Shown here piece by piece: positions 14,884-23,251 of a stretch of DNA of 29,777 nucleotides (within the stretch, counting starts at the first letter, position 1; each line of letters begins with the position of its first letter). A program made the translations under genes and the position numbers. Source of the stretch: Nitrospiraceae bacterium (GTDB lineage: Bacteria; Nitrospirota_A; Leptospirillia; Leptospirillales; Leptospirillaceae); NCBI GenBank assembly GCA_028064945.1, contig JAPTWQ010000003.1, positions 1 through 29,777 on the forward strand, in the 5' to 3' direction. The notes under the pieces were generated by a model, which had not been told where the DNA came from, did not search any database, and saw only the letters and a program-made list of their open reading frames with translations.

Positions 14884-15254
14884 ACGCCGGGACTGAAAAA
14901 GAATCTGTTCGGAGTCTTCTGTTTTTCGGAAAGGATTTCATGATCGGGTCGAGAGTTGAAGGAGTCGCCAGAAATCACTCCCTCACCTTCCTGAGAGCCG
15001 ATAAAAAGGAATCGCTTCAATCCATTGAACCACCACCCCGCATCGTCCTGTTCGATATTGCGTCAACAGGAGACACCCTCCCGGAAATGGTCGCCGGACT
15101 CAAAAAGACCTATCCGGACACATCCCTTGTCGGACTCGCCTTTCATACCGATGAAGCCTCTCTTCAAAAAGGAAAAGAGTCAGGGTTGCACACATTGATC
15201 ACCCGATCCCACCTTGTCGACGGGCTCAACCGGATTCTGGAAAAACGGCAATAA
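14880..15254 (+). CDS. Degenerate response-regulator receiver-like protein
   Basis: The 124-residue protein has the alternating strand/helix pattern of a CheY-like receiver: SLLFFGKDFMIGSRVEGVA, IVLFDIAS with D59 at the end of the presumed third strand, SLVGLAFHTDEASLQKGKESG, and HTLITRSHLVDGLNRIL. The double acidic residues after strand 1 and the conserved Lys after strand 5 are not evident, so normal phosphorylation is doubtful. It overlaps serS by 4 nt and is followed 2 nt later by a TPR gene. A stand-alone pseudo-receiver is the best description; a direct partner is unknown. Confidence 0.6.
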   Translation: MNAGTEKESVRSLLFFGKDFMIGSRVEGVARNHSLTFLRADKKESLQSIEPPPRIVLFDIASTGDTLPEMVAGLKKTYPDTSLVGLAFHTDEASLQKGKESGLHTLITRSHLVDGLNRILEKRQ

Positions 15255-15256
15255 CA

Positions 15257-15991
15257 ATGGCTGGCGAGTGTCGATTTGCAAAAAACCCGGCTCTCTCCTT
15301 TTATGCTCTCTTTTTGGCGCTTGCTGTTTCATGGAGTTTGCCGGAACTCGTTCTGGCCTCCCCTGAAACGGTGGACTACCAAAACAGCTTTGACTGCAAG
15401 GGAAAGATCAGCGATGTGGACCGGGCTATCTCACGCATGTCGCCTGACTACCCTGTCCACAAGGCAAGGCTCCTCATCCTCAAGGCCAGACTCTACAGGG
15501 ATCGTCCCGGAAAAAGCAGTCAGACGGAAGGACTTCTCGCCCTGAAGCAAGCGCGTCTCATTGCCGAGAATCTCAGGAAAAGTCATGAAAAAGATCCTGA
15601 CGTATGGGTTCTTCTGGGAGAGACAGACCTTATCAGAACCCAATACCAGGGATTTCCTGGCGGGATGCGTTACGCTTCGAGATCACGGAAGGAAATCACC
15701 AGAGCCCTCGAACTCTCCCCGAAAGATCCGCGTGCCCATTTTACGCGCGCAATGGAATATTACTTCAAACCATGGTTTGTGGGAGGATCAAAGAAAAAAG
15801 CCCTGGAGCATTTTCAGGAAGCACTCGCCGCCAATCCACAGAACCCCCGTTATATCTCATGGGTTGGGCTTGCTCTCCTGTCCATGCACCATCCCCGTCA
15901 GGGACGAATCATGATCGACCGGGCAGCATCCATGTGTCCGGGGAACCCCATTTACCGCCGGCGGGCTATTACGGAAAAGCCCCGCGGCTGA
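15257..15991 (+). CDS. Exported TPR-repeat protein
   Basis: The 244-residue protein has an N-terminal signal peptide: a short basic region (residues 6-10), a hydrophobic stretch SFYALFLALAVSW, and a likely cleavage near LVLA-SPE at about 34. The mature part contains helical repeats of TPR type (DVWVLLGETDLIRTQYQGFPGGMRYA; KEITRALELSPKDPRAHFTRAMEYY; KKALEHFQEALAANPQNPRYIS). The arrangement recalls periplasmic TPR lipoproteins, but there is no lipobox. It starts 2 nt after the receiver-like gene with no clear Shine-Dalgarno, hence translational coupling. Ligand or partner unknown. Confidence 0.7.
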   Translation: MAGECRFAKNPALSFYALFLALAVSWSLPELVLASPETVDYQNSFDCKGKISDVDRAISRMSPDYPVHKARLLILKARLYRDRPGKSSQTEGLLALKQARLIAENLRKSHEKDPDVWVLLGETDLIRTQYQGFPGGMRYASRSRKEITRALELSPKDPRAHFTRAMEYYFKPWFVGGSKKKALEHFQEALAANPQNPRYISWVGLALLSMHHPRQGRIMIDRAASMCPGNPIYRRRAITEKPRG

Positions 15992-16005
15992 AAACAGGAA
16001 GTGTT

Positions 16006-16272
16006 ATGATCGACGATCCGGATATCAGGACAAGAATCTTTCTCCGCTTCTCCGACCGGGCATCCCATCGGGACCACCCCGAGTGGGGAGAAGGGAAAGT
16101 TATCCATCTATCGACATCAACCCTTCCCGGAGGAGCTGCCTACGTTCGGATCCTCTTTGATGACGGAGAAGAGCGGACATTCAACAACGATCTGAACGAC
16201 ACCCGATGCGCCTACTACATGGGACTCGTCAAGATCATCAAAGGACCAGGAGGCATCTTATTCCAGAGATAA
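16006..16272 (+). CDS. Small DUF3553-like protein
   Basis: The 88-residue protein contains [15 protein letters not shown] (about 24-38) and [20 protein letters not shown], the pattern of the DUF3553 / RNA-polymerase-associated SH3-like barrel (HPxWGxGxV followed by VxFxxGGxxTF). A nucleic-acid or polymerase contact is possible, but no function is established. ATG 16006 has AGGAAG upstream. Its last 20 codons overlap the canonical hflX start candidate, and a perfect AGGAGG for hflX lies inside it. Confidence 0.6.
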   Translation: MIDDPDIRTRIFLRFSDRASHRDHPEWGEGKVIHLSTSTLPGGAAYVRILFDDGEERTFNNDLNDTRCAYYMGLVKIIKGPGGILFQR

Positions 16273-17939
16273 AAGGAAATATCCGCGGCCTTAAAAAAAA
16301 TCAGCTGGAAGCACTCGGTCGACTCTATCGAAGGAAAGTTCCCCCCCTCATGTGGGTAACGACCGAACTGGCCGGAGTCATGGGGGAGGTCAGTTTCGAA
16401 ATCGGAAGACAAGTCGGACTTTTTATCTCCCGGGAAGGAACGGTCCTCGACGTGATCGTCGGCGGCCCCAAGGACCTCTATATTGAAACACTGCCCCCCT
16501 CGCGCGGTGGAGACCATCTTCTTCGGGGCATACGTCTTGTCCATACACATCTCCGCACAGAGCCCATCAACCAGGACGATCTGAACGATCTGGCCCTTTT
16601 GAGGCTTGATGCCCAGATCGTCCTCCATATCGACGAACATTCTCCAAGAATCAGACGATTCTCCCAAGCCTTGATCAATCCGGACAAACAGGGAGCAACA
16701 CCCTGGCTTGTGACCGAATCGATCCCACTGTCTGCCGAACGCCTTGAAGTGGCCGACTCCGTGGAGCAGATCGAAGAAGCCCTGTCTGAATTCAAGGGGA
16801 GCTCACGCCACCAGACATCAAATCAGGAGCGCGCCATTCTGGTCTCTGCATCCAAAGACAGTCTCATCTCCCAGAAAGACGGCATGGAGGAACTGCGGGA
16901 GCTGGCAGAAAGTGCGGGGGTTCATGTTCTTGGTGAGGAAATCCAAAAACTCAGGACACAGCACCCAGCCACCCTCCTCAGCGCCGACAGGTTGAAGGTC
17001 CTGATCATCCATGCCCTCCAGGTCGGAGCAACGATCATTATCTTCGAGCAGAATCTGACACCGGCCCAGGTCAGAAACATCGCAGCACTGACAGAGCTCA
17101 AGATCATCGACAGGACCCAGCTGATTCTCGACATTTTTGCCCGAAGAGCCCATTCAAGCGACGGAAAGCTTCAGGTGGAAGTGGCCCAGCTCAAATATCT
17201 CCTTCCCCGCCTTGAGCAACGTTCGACAGCTCTCTCAAGGCTGACCGGAGGCATTGGAGGAAGAGGGCCGGGAGAAACCCGGCTCGAAGAGGACAGACGC
17301 CGTGTCCGGGACAGAATTACATCCCTTACGGAAAAACTTTCCCGGCTCGGCGATGAAAGGCGTCAAAGAAAGGAACGACGACAGGAAAACGGCCTGCCGA
17401 TTGTTTCCCTCGTCGGCTACACAAATGTTGGGAAATCCACTCTTTTAAACCAGCTTACAGGATCGGAAGTCCTCACCGAAAACAAGCTTTTTGCCACACT
17501 CGACCCGACATCCCGTCGCCTCCGTTTCCCCAGGGAGCGGGAAATCATCCTCACAGACACGGTCGGGTTCATCCGGAATTTGCCCGCTGACCTGAAAAGG
17601 GCTTTTCTATCCACATTTGACGAACTGAAAGATGCTCATCTGCTCATCCATGTTGCCGATGGTTCCCATCCAAGCATCGAAGCCCAGATCGGGCAAGTGG
17701 AAACGCTTCTGACCGAGATGGAGATCGGAGAAAAGCCAAGACTTCTTGTCATCAACAAGGCAGACCTTCTCGACTCCGAGCAAAAAGAATCCCTTGCGCA
17801 CCTTTTCCCGGAAGCGACCTTCATCTCCGCGACCCACCCGGAAACACTCACGGGATTACTCAAGAGCATGGAGGACAGACTCTTTTTAAAACGGCTCACA
17901 GATCCGCCAGATCATCTGGCGATGGCACCGGTACCATGA
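16206..17939 (+). CDS. hflX: Long-form ribosome-associated GTPase HflX
   Basis: HflX binds the 50S subunit and rescues stalled or heat-damaged ribosomes. Counting from ATG 16206, residues 28-200 are an N-terminal extension found in longer HflX proteins ([15 protein letters not shown]), 207-345 the HflX nucleotide-binding domain, and 353-372 the family signature [18 protein letters not shown]. The G domain follows: G1 GYTNVGKS 404-411, G3 DTVGF at 451-455, G4 NKADL. The G-x-GK motif usual in the N-domain is replaced by LLSADRL (257-263). The start is uncertain: ATG 16206 has no Shine-Dalgarno, while a perfect AGGAGG (16248-16253) precedes an in-frame ATT at 16260. The stop overlaps the next gene by 4 nt. 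Confidence 0.93.
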   Translation: MRLLHGTRQDHQRTRRHLIPEIKGNIRGLKKNQLEALGRLYRRKVPPLMWVTTELAGVMGEVSFEIGRQVGLFISREGTVLDVIVGGPKDLYIETLPPSRGGDHLLRGIRLVHTHLRTEPINQDDLNDLALLRLDAQIVLHIDEHSPRIRRFSQALINPDKQGATPWLVTESIPLSAERLEVADSVEQIEEALSEFKGSSRHQTSNQERAILVSASKDSLISQKDGMEELRELAESAGVHVLGEEIQKLRTQHPATLLSADRLKVLIIHALQVGATIIIFEQNLTPAQVRNIAALTELKIIDRTQLILDIFARRAHSSDGKLQVEVAQLKYLLPRLEQRSTALSRLTGGIGGRGPGETRLEEDRRRVRDRITSLTEKLSRLGDERRQRKERRQENGLPIVSLVGYTNVGKSTLLNQLTGSEVLTENKLFATLDPTSRRLRFPREREIILTDTVGFIRNLPADLKRAFLSTFDELKDAHLLIHVADGSHPSIEAQIGQVETLLTEMEIGEKPRLLVINKADLLDSEQKESLAHLFPEATFISATHPETLTGLLKSMEDRLFLKRLTDPPDHLAMAPVP

Positions 17940-18424
17940 CAGAGGACCTGCTGACCATTCCACAGTCATTTTGCCAGGAATGCCGACTGTGCTGCCGATT
18001 CCTGGAACCGGACCGACAGACTCCATTTGCCTCCCGGCCTGATCTCGGATCGATCCTTCCCGAAAATTTCCAGGGAGCCCCCAACCCGGAACTCATCCCG
18101 GTCCGGATTGAAGAGTTTGACCTCTGGCAATGCGCCCTCCTTGAGGAATCGTCATGGAGCTGCCGCTCATGGCCCAAACACCCACTTGACTGCAGGATCT
18201 ACCCTCTTCTCATCATCCTGCATGAAGGATCGCCATGGCTGGGAATCGATACCAACTGTCCCTTCTCCATCCATCTTTCACAAGAAACCCTTCATGAAAA
18301 AGCCGAAACCATCCGTCACAACGAGTGGCCACAGCTTTCTGCCCAGGCCAGGACAAAACTGATCACCCATCTTGAAAAAGAGTCCGCCGAAGGGGTTCTT
18401 CCCCTCTTGCCCCTCGAGACCTGA
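17936..18424 (+). CDS. YkgJ-like cysteine-cluster protein
   Basis: The 162-residue protein contains the CxxCxxCC cluster (C13, C16, C19, C20), followed by C66, C76 and C86 in [12 protein letters not shown], and a further C at about 108. This is the layout of the YkgJ/UPF0153 zinc- or iron-chelating domain, thought to bind Zn or an Fe-S cluster; its biochemical role is not settled. It starts within the hflX stop (ATGA overlap) and is followed 8 nt later by the DUF2156-like gene. Confidence 0.75.
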   Translation: MTEDLLTIPQSFCQECRLCCRFLEPDRQTPFASRPDLGSILPENFQGAPNPELIPVRIEEFDLWQCALLEESSWSCRSWPKHPLDCRIYPLLIILHEGSPWLGIDTNCPFSIHLSQETLHEKAETIRHNEWPQLSAQARTKLITHLEKESAEGVLPLLPLET

Positions 18425-18432
18425 GTCCCCGC

Positions 18433-19371
18433 ATGGCCCGATTCGGACCCACGACCAGACTTCCTTATCCTCCCCCCAGTCGATACAACTCTCTTTGCCT
18501 CCTGACATCCGAAAGACGACGGATGTTTTTTTCAACCTGCCATCCCGTCTCCTTTTTTCTGAATGCACGGGGAATCGACTTCAGTATCGGAAGCTGGCTT
18601 GATCGTCCCTTTCTTCTTGCGGAATCCTCAGGGTATCACTGGCTCCCTTTCCCCCCTGAGTGGACCCTTTATGATCATGATTCCGAAAATCCATTTTGGG
18701 CCGAACTTTCAGATTGGCTTTTCAAGCTTAATGACGGACTTCCCGGAAGGGTCGACAATTTGCCGCTCGGGATCAGATGCCTCCATTCTCCCGCTTCCCC
18801 TCCGACACTTCTGGATACGGAAAGGATTCTTCTGCGAGAACCGTACCTTCTGGCTGCGGGGAACCGTTACAAATCCCATCGATGGGAACTGAACCGTCTT
18901 CTCAGAATCGATCCGGATCCCGGAATCAGGATCTGGAGCGATCTCTCCCCGCCTCCGGGAAAAGATGAAATCAAGTCGCGTTTTTTTGAGATGCGCCGCA
19001 AAAAGGCCCGCAATGAAATGGATTGGCTGATGGTGGACGATCTCGAGCAGGCTCACCTGGTTGCCGAAAGCCAATGGAAGGACTTGAGCCTGACAGGGAT
19101 CATTCTCTCGCTACGGGGGGAGGCCGCAGCATGGCAATGGCTCGCGCTGTCGGAATCAGGAAAAAATGCCGTCTGCTTCCTTGAATGCAGGGATCCGGAG
19201 GTCGGGCATGTTTCAGCCATGATGACCCGTCTCGCATTTCAACAATTCCCCGATCTTGAATGGATCAATATCGGGGGAGACTCGGGACTGCCAGGTCTGG
19301 CCCTTGCAAAAGATCAGGATCATCCGGCGATTCTTGTTCCGGAATATTCCCAGAACCTTGCGGGCGGATAA
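18433..19371 (+). CDS. DUF2156-like (GNAT-fold, LPG-synthase C-terminal type) protein
   Basis: The 312-residue soluble protein resembles DUF2156, the GNAT-like domain of lysylphosphatidylglycerol synthases. Supporting segments are GNRYKSHRWELNRLLRIDP (about 140-158), the central helix pair ending in ESQWKDLSLTG, AWQWLALSESGKNAVCFLEC and DLEWINIGGDSGLPGLALAKDQ. There is no membrane domain, so it is a stand-alone acyl- or aminoacyl-transferase-like protein; the substrate is unknown. ATG 18433 has no visible Shine-Dalgarno and probably relies on coupling to the upstream gene. An internal ATG at residue 31 is possible. Confidence 0.6.
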   Translation: MARFGPTTRLPYPPPSRYNSLCLLTSERRRMFFSTCHPVSFFLNARGIDFSIGSWLDRPFLLAESSGYHWLPFPPEWTLYDHDSENPFWAELSDWLFKLNDGLPGRVDNLPLGIRCLHSPASPPTLLDTERILLREPYLLAAGNRYKSHRWELNRLLRIDPDPGIRIWSDLSPPPGKDEIKSRFFEMRRKKARNEMDWLMVDDLEQAHLVAESQWKDLSLTGIILSLRGEAAAWQWLALSESGKNAVCFLECRDPEVGHVSAMMTRLAFQQFPDLEWINIGGDSGLPGLALAKDQDHPAILVPEYSQNLAGG

Positions 19372-19385
19372 TGCAACAGGAAAAC

Positions 19386-19413
19386 TTGTCTTGAGGATCA
19401 GTCTGCCTATAGA
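19386..19413 (+). promoter_or_regulatory. Possible promoter of the DUF5069 gene
   Basis: TTGTCT (19386-19391, 4 of 6) and TATAGA (19408-19413, 4 of 6), spacer 16, lie in the 161-nt gap before the DUF5069 gene. Confidence 0.35.
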
Positions 19414-19532
19414 ATCGAGCAGATATCCTGACAATGAGGACATGCTCCGATCCCGCCCCGGAACAGTTCCGTGCTTCGGGATGGCACGGGATTACCAGGA
19501 GGAGCAAGACAATCTCAACAAAGGAGATTTGC

Positions 19533-19961
19533 ATGGATCTGACAAGAGAATTTCCAAGAAGTCCATTTGACCGTCTCGGGGGAATCGACCACCTGAAAAG
19601 GATGTCAGACAAGGCTCGTGCAAAAAACAATGGCACTCTTGGAGAGTACATCTACAACTGCCCCCTCGATGTTTTTTGTCTTGATTTTCTGGAGATAGAC
19701 CACGAAACCTTTGCCAGCATCGCAGGATCTGCCCGAACCGATGACGAGATTCTTGCCGCGGTCCTCGACAAAAGTCCCAATGCCAGGGATCCGGAGAAGG
19801 TTCACGCATTCAACATGTCTTACGAAGCACTCTCTCCCGACACACCCGAGAAATGGAAGTATTTTATCGCCACGAGAGATGCCATCGATCCTTCAAGAAC
19901 AGATATCCGAACATGGCCCCGGCTCATAGACCTTGAGGAAAAAAGAACCCTCACCGTCTGA
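19533..19961 (+). CDS. DUF5069 family protein
   Basis: The 142-residue protein begins MDLTREFPRSPFDRLGGIDHL and continues ARAKNNGTLGEYIYNCPLD, both hallmarks of DUF5069; the function of the family is unknown. No signal peptide or membrane segment. ATG 19533 has AAAGGAGA 6 nt upstream; the frame is open 99 nt further 5' but the family N-terminus fixes this start. An intrinsic terminator lies 16 nt after the stop. Confidence 0.8.
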   Translation: MDLTREFPRSPFDRLGGIDHLKRMSDKARAKNNGTLGEYIYNCPLDVFCLDFLEIDHETFASIAGSARTDDEILAAVLDKSPNARDPEKVHAFNMSYEALSPDTPEKWKYFIATRDAIDPSRTDIRTWPRLIDLEEKRTLTV

Positions 19962-19977
19962 TCCGTTACAATCCATG

Positions 19978-19997
19978 GCCCCGGTGCGGGGCTTTTT
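19978..19997 (+). terminator. Intrinsic terminator after the DUF5069 gene
   Basis: GCCCCG (19978-19983), loop GTG, CGGGGC (19987-19992) and TTTTT (19993-19997) form a textbook Rho-independent terminator. It leaves only 25 nt before the next start codon, too little for a normal promoter. Confidence 0.85.
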
Positions 19998-20022
19998 ACA
20001 TCACCTAAAAAGGGAGTTCTTA

Positions 20023-21468
20023 ATGTCAAAGAAGTCCATCCTCAGGGATTGTCTTTCCAGAAAAAGAAAGCCCGCCAGAAATGCCGGAACCATGGGAACC
20101 AGATCATTGCTTCTGGTCGTCCTTTCCCTCTTGGTTCTTATTGTTGCGCCATTTTCTGCCGATGCCGACCAAACCTATACGCCAAAACCCAAAATCCACA
20201 CCTTTCCCAATGGGCTAAGACTCATCACCGTCGAAAACCCCTACTCCCCGATCGTCACATTCCAGATCTGGTACAAAGTGGGCTCCATTGATGAAAAACA
20301 ACCCAAAACGGGCATTTCCCACTTTCTCGAACACATGATGTTCACAGGAACGCCAAAGTTCCCGCATGGGGTCCTCGACCAAAAGGTCAACGATGTCGGA
20401 GGACAGTCCAATGCCTTCACCAACTACGACTTCACTGCCTTTTTCGAGAATCTGCCCCCGGGCAATCTTCCTCTTTCCTTCGCAATCGAATCCGACAGGA
20501 TGAAAAATCTTTCCCTCAAAAAGTCACAAATTGAGCGAGAACGGAAAATTGTGCTCGAAGAAAGACGAAACGACTATGATGACCCCACGCAGCTTTTAGT
20601 GGAGCGTGTTTATGCGCGGGCGTTCGTCGTCCACCCCTACCACAACCCCGTAATCGGCTGGGAAGACGATATCAAGAGGATTACCCAGAAGGATCTTCGA
20701 AACTACTATCGACAGAACTACATGCCCAACAATGCCACGATTGTCATCGTCGGACCGGTCAAGGAGTCCAGCATGATCCGGCAGGTGGGTGATTATTTCG
20801 GGTCCATTCCCAGAGGAGTTCTTCCCAAAAGACATATCCACCTCGACCGGCCACAGAAAAAACTCAAGCTTGTCGTGCTCCACAAACCGGCAATGCTTCC
20901 GGTGACAATGCTGGCCTTTCATGCCCCGAACTTCAAGAATCCGGATCAATATCCCCTCACAGTTCTTTCGGCGCTCCTGTCGGGAGGAAGATCCTCAATC
21001 CTCTACAGGAAGATGGTCTATGAGCATCCCATGGCGGTTGATGCCGAAGGTTCCTATGACCCCCTCACACAAGGGCCGTCCCTCTTCTATTTCTATGCGC
21101 AGGGGATGCCGAAAACAACACCGCCATTCCTGAAAAGGGAGTTGACGTCGGTCATCAGCTCACTTAAGAACCATCCTGTTTCCCAATCCGCCCTGGATCG
21201 CGCCAAAAAGGGACTCGTCTCGGAATTCCTGATGAGTCAGGAATCGACATTCGGAATGGGAATGCTCCTCGGAGAGATGGCAACACTCGGCGTGCCCATG
21301 AGCTATCTTGACGACTACGTCAAAAACATTCAGGCGGTAACCCCGGCCGATGTGACCCGGGTTGCCAGAAAATATCTCAACAGCCACTCCGAAACAATCG
21401 GCTACCTTTATCCAGCAGGCAAACCGAAAAAACCGGTCTTCAGAAAACCAGGAAGCCTCGTACGATGA
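20023..21468 (+). CDS. M16-family zinc metalloprotease (PqqL/YmxG type), exported
   Basis: This 481-residue insulinase-family peptidase has the inverted zinc motif HxxEH at H100-FLE-H104 and the downstream Glu (E179/E180 in IVLEERRND), so it should be active. The C-terminal M16 half (VLHKPAMLPVTMLAFHAP, SALLSGGRSSILYRKMV) is also present. A basic start is followed by a hydrophobic stretch (RSLLLVVLSLLVLIVAPF, about 27-44) and ADADQ, so it is exported to the periplasm or anchored. I chose ATG 20023 with AAGGGAG 7 nt upstream; ATG 20092 would give a shorter signal peptide. The stop is 14 nt before the start of its partner gene. Confidence 0.92.
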   Translation: MSKKSILRDCLSRKRKPARNAGTMGTRSLLLVVLSLLVLIVAPFSADADQTYTPKPKIHTFPNGLRLITVENPYSPIVTFQIWYKVGSIDEKQPKTGISHFLEHMMFTGTPKFPHGVLDQKVNDVGGQSNAFTNYDFTAFFENLPPGNLPLSFAIESDRMKNLSLKKSQIERERKIVLEERRNDYDDPTQLLVERVYARAFVVHPYHNPVIGWEDDIKRITQKDLRNYYRQNYMPNNATIVIVGPVKESSMIRQVGDYFGSIPRGVLPKRHIHLDRPQKKLKLVVLHKPAMLPVTMLAFHAPNFKNPDQYPLTVLSALLSGGRSSILYRKMVYEHPMAVDAEGSYDPLTQGPSLFYFYAQGMPKTTPPFLKRELTSVISSLKNHPVSQSALDRAKKGLVSEFLMSQESTFGMGMLLGEMATLGVPMSYLDDYVKNIQAVTPADVTRVARKYLNSHSETIGYLYPAGKPKKPVFRKPGSLVR

Positions 21469-21482
21469 AAAAGGAGCGATTC

Positions 21483-22904
21483 ATGACAAAGAAGGCCTTA
21501 ACCGGGATCCTGTTTTTCACTACCGCCATTTCCCTCTCGGCATGTGCCCATACAACACCTGGACCGGTCGCCACGACCACCCAGGAAGGCGGGGCGCAGA
21601 GCCGGAACATCCAGATTCTCAACACCACCGTTACCAGGACCGTGCTTCCAAACGGCATTACGGTCCTGGTCATCCCCCGTCCGGTGGTTCCGGTGGTCTC
21701 CTTTCGGATCGGAATCCGCGCAGGCTCCGCCCAGGATCCCCGTGGACAATACGGATTGGCCGACCTCACGGCATCCCTTCTTGACCGGGGGACAAAGAAC
21801 CATGACGCCCTTTCCATCTTTCGCGCCATTGACAGTTCGGGAGGAGGACTTGACGCCCAGGCGGGAAGAGACTTGACGACCGTCTCTGGCAAGGTCCTGA
21901 CAGAAGACCTCGAGCCCCTGTTTTCCCTTGCCGCAGAAATGGTTCAGGCTCCGACATTCCCCGCAGAAGACTTCAAAAAGAATCAGCAGATGGCCCTCGC
22001 CGAACTGGCCGATGAAAAAGACCACCCTGGACCGGTCGCCAGAAACCTGCTCTACAAGAAAATGATGGGGAACGGACCCTATGGCCATCCCGCGTCGGGA
22101 ACGGTCAAGACAATCTCCAGTATCGGCCGCCAGGATGTTCTGGCGTTCTACCGGACCTGGTACACCCCGGAACGAACGATCATCACCTTTTCGGGAGACA
22201 TCAGCAATCAAAAAGCGATCGATCTCGTCAACAGGGAGTTTGGCTCCTGGACCAGGAAAGCGTCTCCTTCCCAGAGTCCGGTCGGGAAAAAGACCACCTG
22301 GGCCAATGGGGGAAAGACCTACCTGATTGACCGCGAAGACCTTGCCCAGACAACGGTCCTGATGGGGCTTCCTGGCATTTCCAGGAAAGATCCGCTCTTT
22401 TACAATGCACTCGTCATGAACCAGCTTGTCGGCGGAACAACGACATCACGACTCAACCATGTGATACGACAGAAAATGGGACTGGTCTACTACATCTACT
22501 CCGGACTTGATGCAGAGCGCCACAGTGGTCCGTTTTTTGTCAGCTTCCAGACGCATGCTGAAAATACAGCAAAAGTCATCAACGAAACTCACAAACAGCT
22601 TCAAAAAAGTGTAGAGGTCACTCCGGACTCAAAACAGGTCAGCGCGGTCAAGAAAAATCTTCTGGGCTCCTTTCCTTTCAGGATGGACTCTGACGACAGG
22701 ATCGCCTCCCTGTTGCTGTTTATAGAAAACTATTCCCTGGGCATCGACTATTTTACCGAATACCCGGAAAAGATCAGCGAAGTAACGCCAGACTCAGTCA
22801 AAAAGGCTGCACAGGACCTGATTCACACTTCAGAACTGACAACGGTCATCATTGGACCAATGTCGAAGATGAATGGGTTGAAGGGGGAAGAGGTCACCCC
22901 CTGA
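21483..22904 (+). CDS. M16-family protein without zinc ligands, lipoprotein
   Basis: This M16 homologue (473 residues) keeps the fold (VLPNGITVLVIPRPVVPVVSFRIGI; LVGGTTTSRLNHVIRQKMGLVYYIYS). The zinc motif is absent: the matching position reads YGLADLTASLLDRGT. Active/inactive M16 pairs are a known arrangement in which the partner shapes the substrate chamber. MTKKALTGILFFTTAISLSAC is a lipoprotein signal with lipobox L18-S-A-C21. I prefer ATG 21483, 7 nt after AAGGAG, which gives an ideal lipoprotein signal; ATG 21465, overlapping the previous stop, is the alternative. Confidence 0.9.
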   Translation: MTKKALTGILFFTTAISLSACAHTTPGPVATTTQEGGAQSRNIQILNTTVTRTVLPNGITVLVIPRPVVPVVSFRIGIRAGSAQDPRGQYGLADLTASLLDRGTKNHDALSIFRAIDSSGGGLDAQAGRDLTTVSGKVLTEDLEPLFSLAAEMVQAPTFPAEDFKKNQQMALAELADEKDHPGPVARNLLYKKMMGNGPYGHPASGTVKTISSIGRQDVLAFYRTWYTPERTIITFSGDISNQKAIDLVNREFGSWTRKASPSQSPVGKKTTWANGGKTYLIDREDLAQTTVLMGLPGISRKDPLFYNALVMNQLVGGTTTSRLNHVIRQKMGLVYYIYSGLDAERHSGPFFVSFQTHAENTAKVINETHKQLQKSVEVTPDSKQVSAVKKNLLGSFPFRMDSDDRIASLLLFIENYSLGIDYFTEYPEKISEVTPDSVKKAAQDLIHTSELTTVIIGPMSKMNGLKGEEVTP

Positions 22905-22923
22905 CTTTCTGCCTTTAAACGGG

Positions 22924-22952
22924 TTGAATTTTTCATCGGTACCCGCTAGGAT
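22924..22952 (+). promoter_or_regulatory. Promoter of the bS22-like gene
   Basis: TTGAAT (22924-22929, 4 of 6) and TAGGAT (22947-22952, 4 of 6) are exactly 17 nt apart, 119 nt before the small ribosomal gene. Confidence 0.45.
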
Positions 22953-22992
22953 GTAACTTTCTGTTTTAGAACCGGGAACTGCCGGATCGTCA

Positions 22993-23010
22993 GGCCATGG
23001 ATTCATGGCC
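22993..23010 (+). repeat. Perfect hairpin in the leader of the bS22-like gene
   Basis: GGCCATG (22993-22999) and CATGGCC (23004-23010) pair across a 4-nt loop. It could be the end of the M16 transcript or a leader element; no T-run follows. Confidence 0.35.
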
Positions 23011-23071
23011 GCCCGTTGATTTCTGAAGGGATCCAGCGGGTTTCACCAGCCATCAGGAAAGAGGACAACAG

Positions 23072-23161
23072 ATGTCCAGTGTGATTAAAAAGCGCCGGAA
23101 GAAAATCCGGAAGCACAAGTACAAGAAGCTCCGCAGGGCATCTCGTCACAAGAAGAAGTAA
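23072..23161 (+). CDS. bS22-like (AURKAIP1/COX24 domain) small ribosomal protein
   Basis: A 29-codon gene encodes MSSVIKKRRKKIRKHKYKKL and then RRASRHKKK. This extremely basic peptide with the start xSVIKKRRKKxxKHKxKKLxRxxRHxxK is the signature of the AURKAIP1/COX24 (mS38-like) family, whose bacterial members include the bS22 protein first seen in mycobacterial 30S subunits. GAGG lies 7 nt before ATG 23072. It has its own promoter, a 119-nt structured leader and a hairpin afterwards, as expected for a highly expressed monocistronic ribosomal gene. Confidence 0.85.
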   Translation: MSSVIKKRRKKIRKHKYKKLRRASRHKKK

Positions 23162-23172
23162 CCAATGGGCGG

Positions 23173-23204
23173 CCTGCCGGGAGAATATCCTGGCGGGTCG
23201 TTCT
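23173..23204 (+). terminator. Probable terminator of the bS22-like gene
   Basis: CCTGCCGGGA (23173-23182) pairs with TCCTGGCGGG (23188-23197) through 10 pairs including two G-T wobbles, loop GAATA, followed by the modestly T-rich TCGTTCTGATTT. It lies 11 nt after the stop. Confidence 0.5.
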
Positions 23205-23251
23205 GATTTAAGCAAACAATCATCGGCATGTTTTGTCTTAACGGAGGCGCA

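Noticed and set aside
19482..19496. TGGCACG as a sigma54 promoter
   Set aside because: The -12 element (TTGC) is missing at the required spacing.
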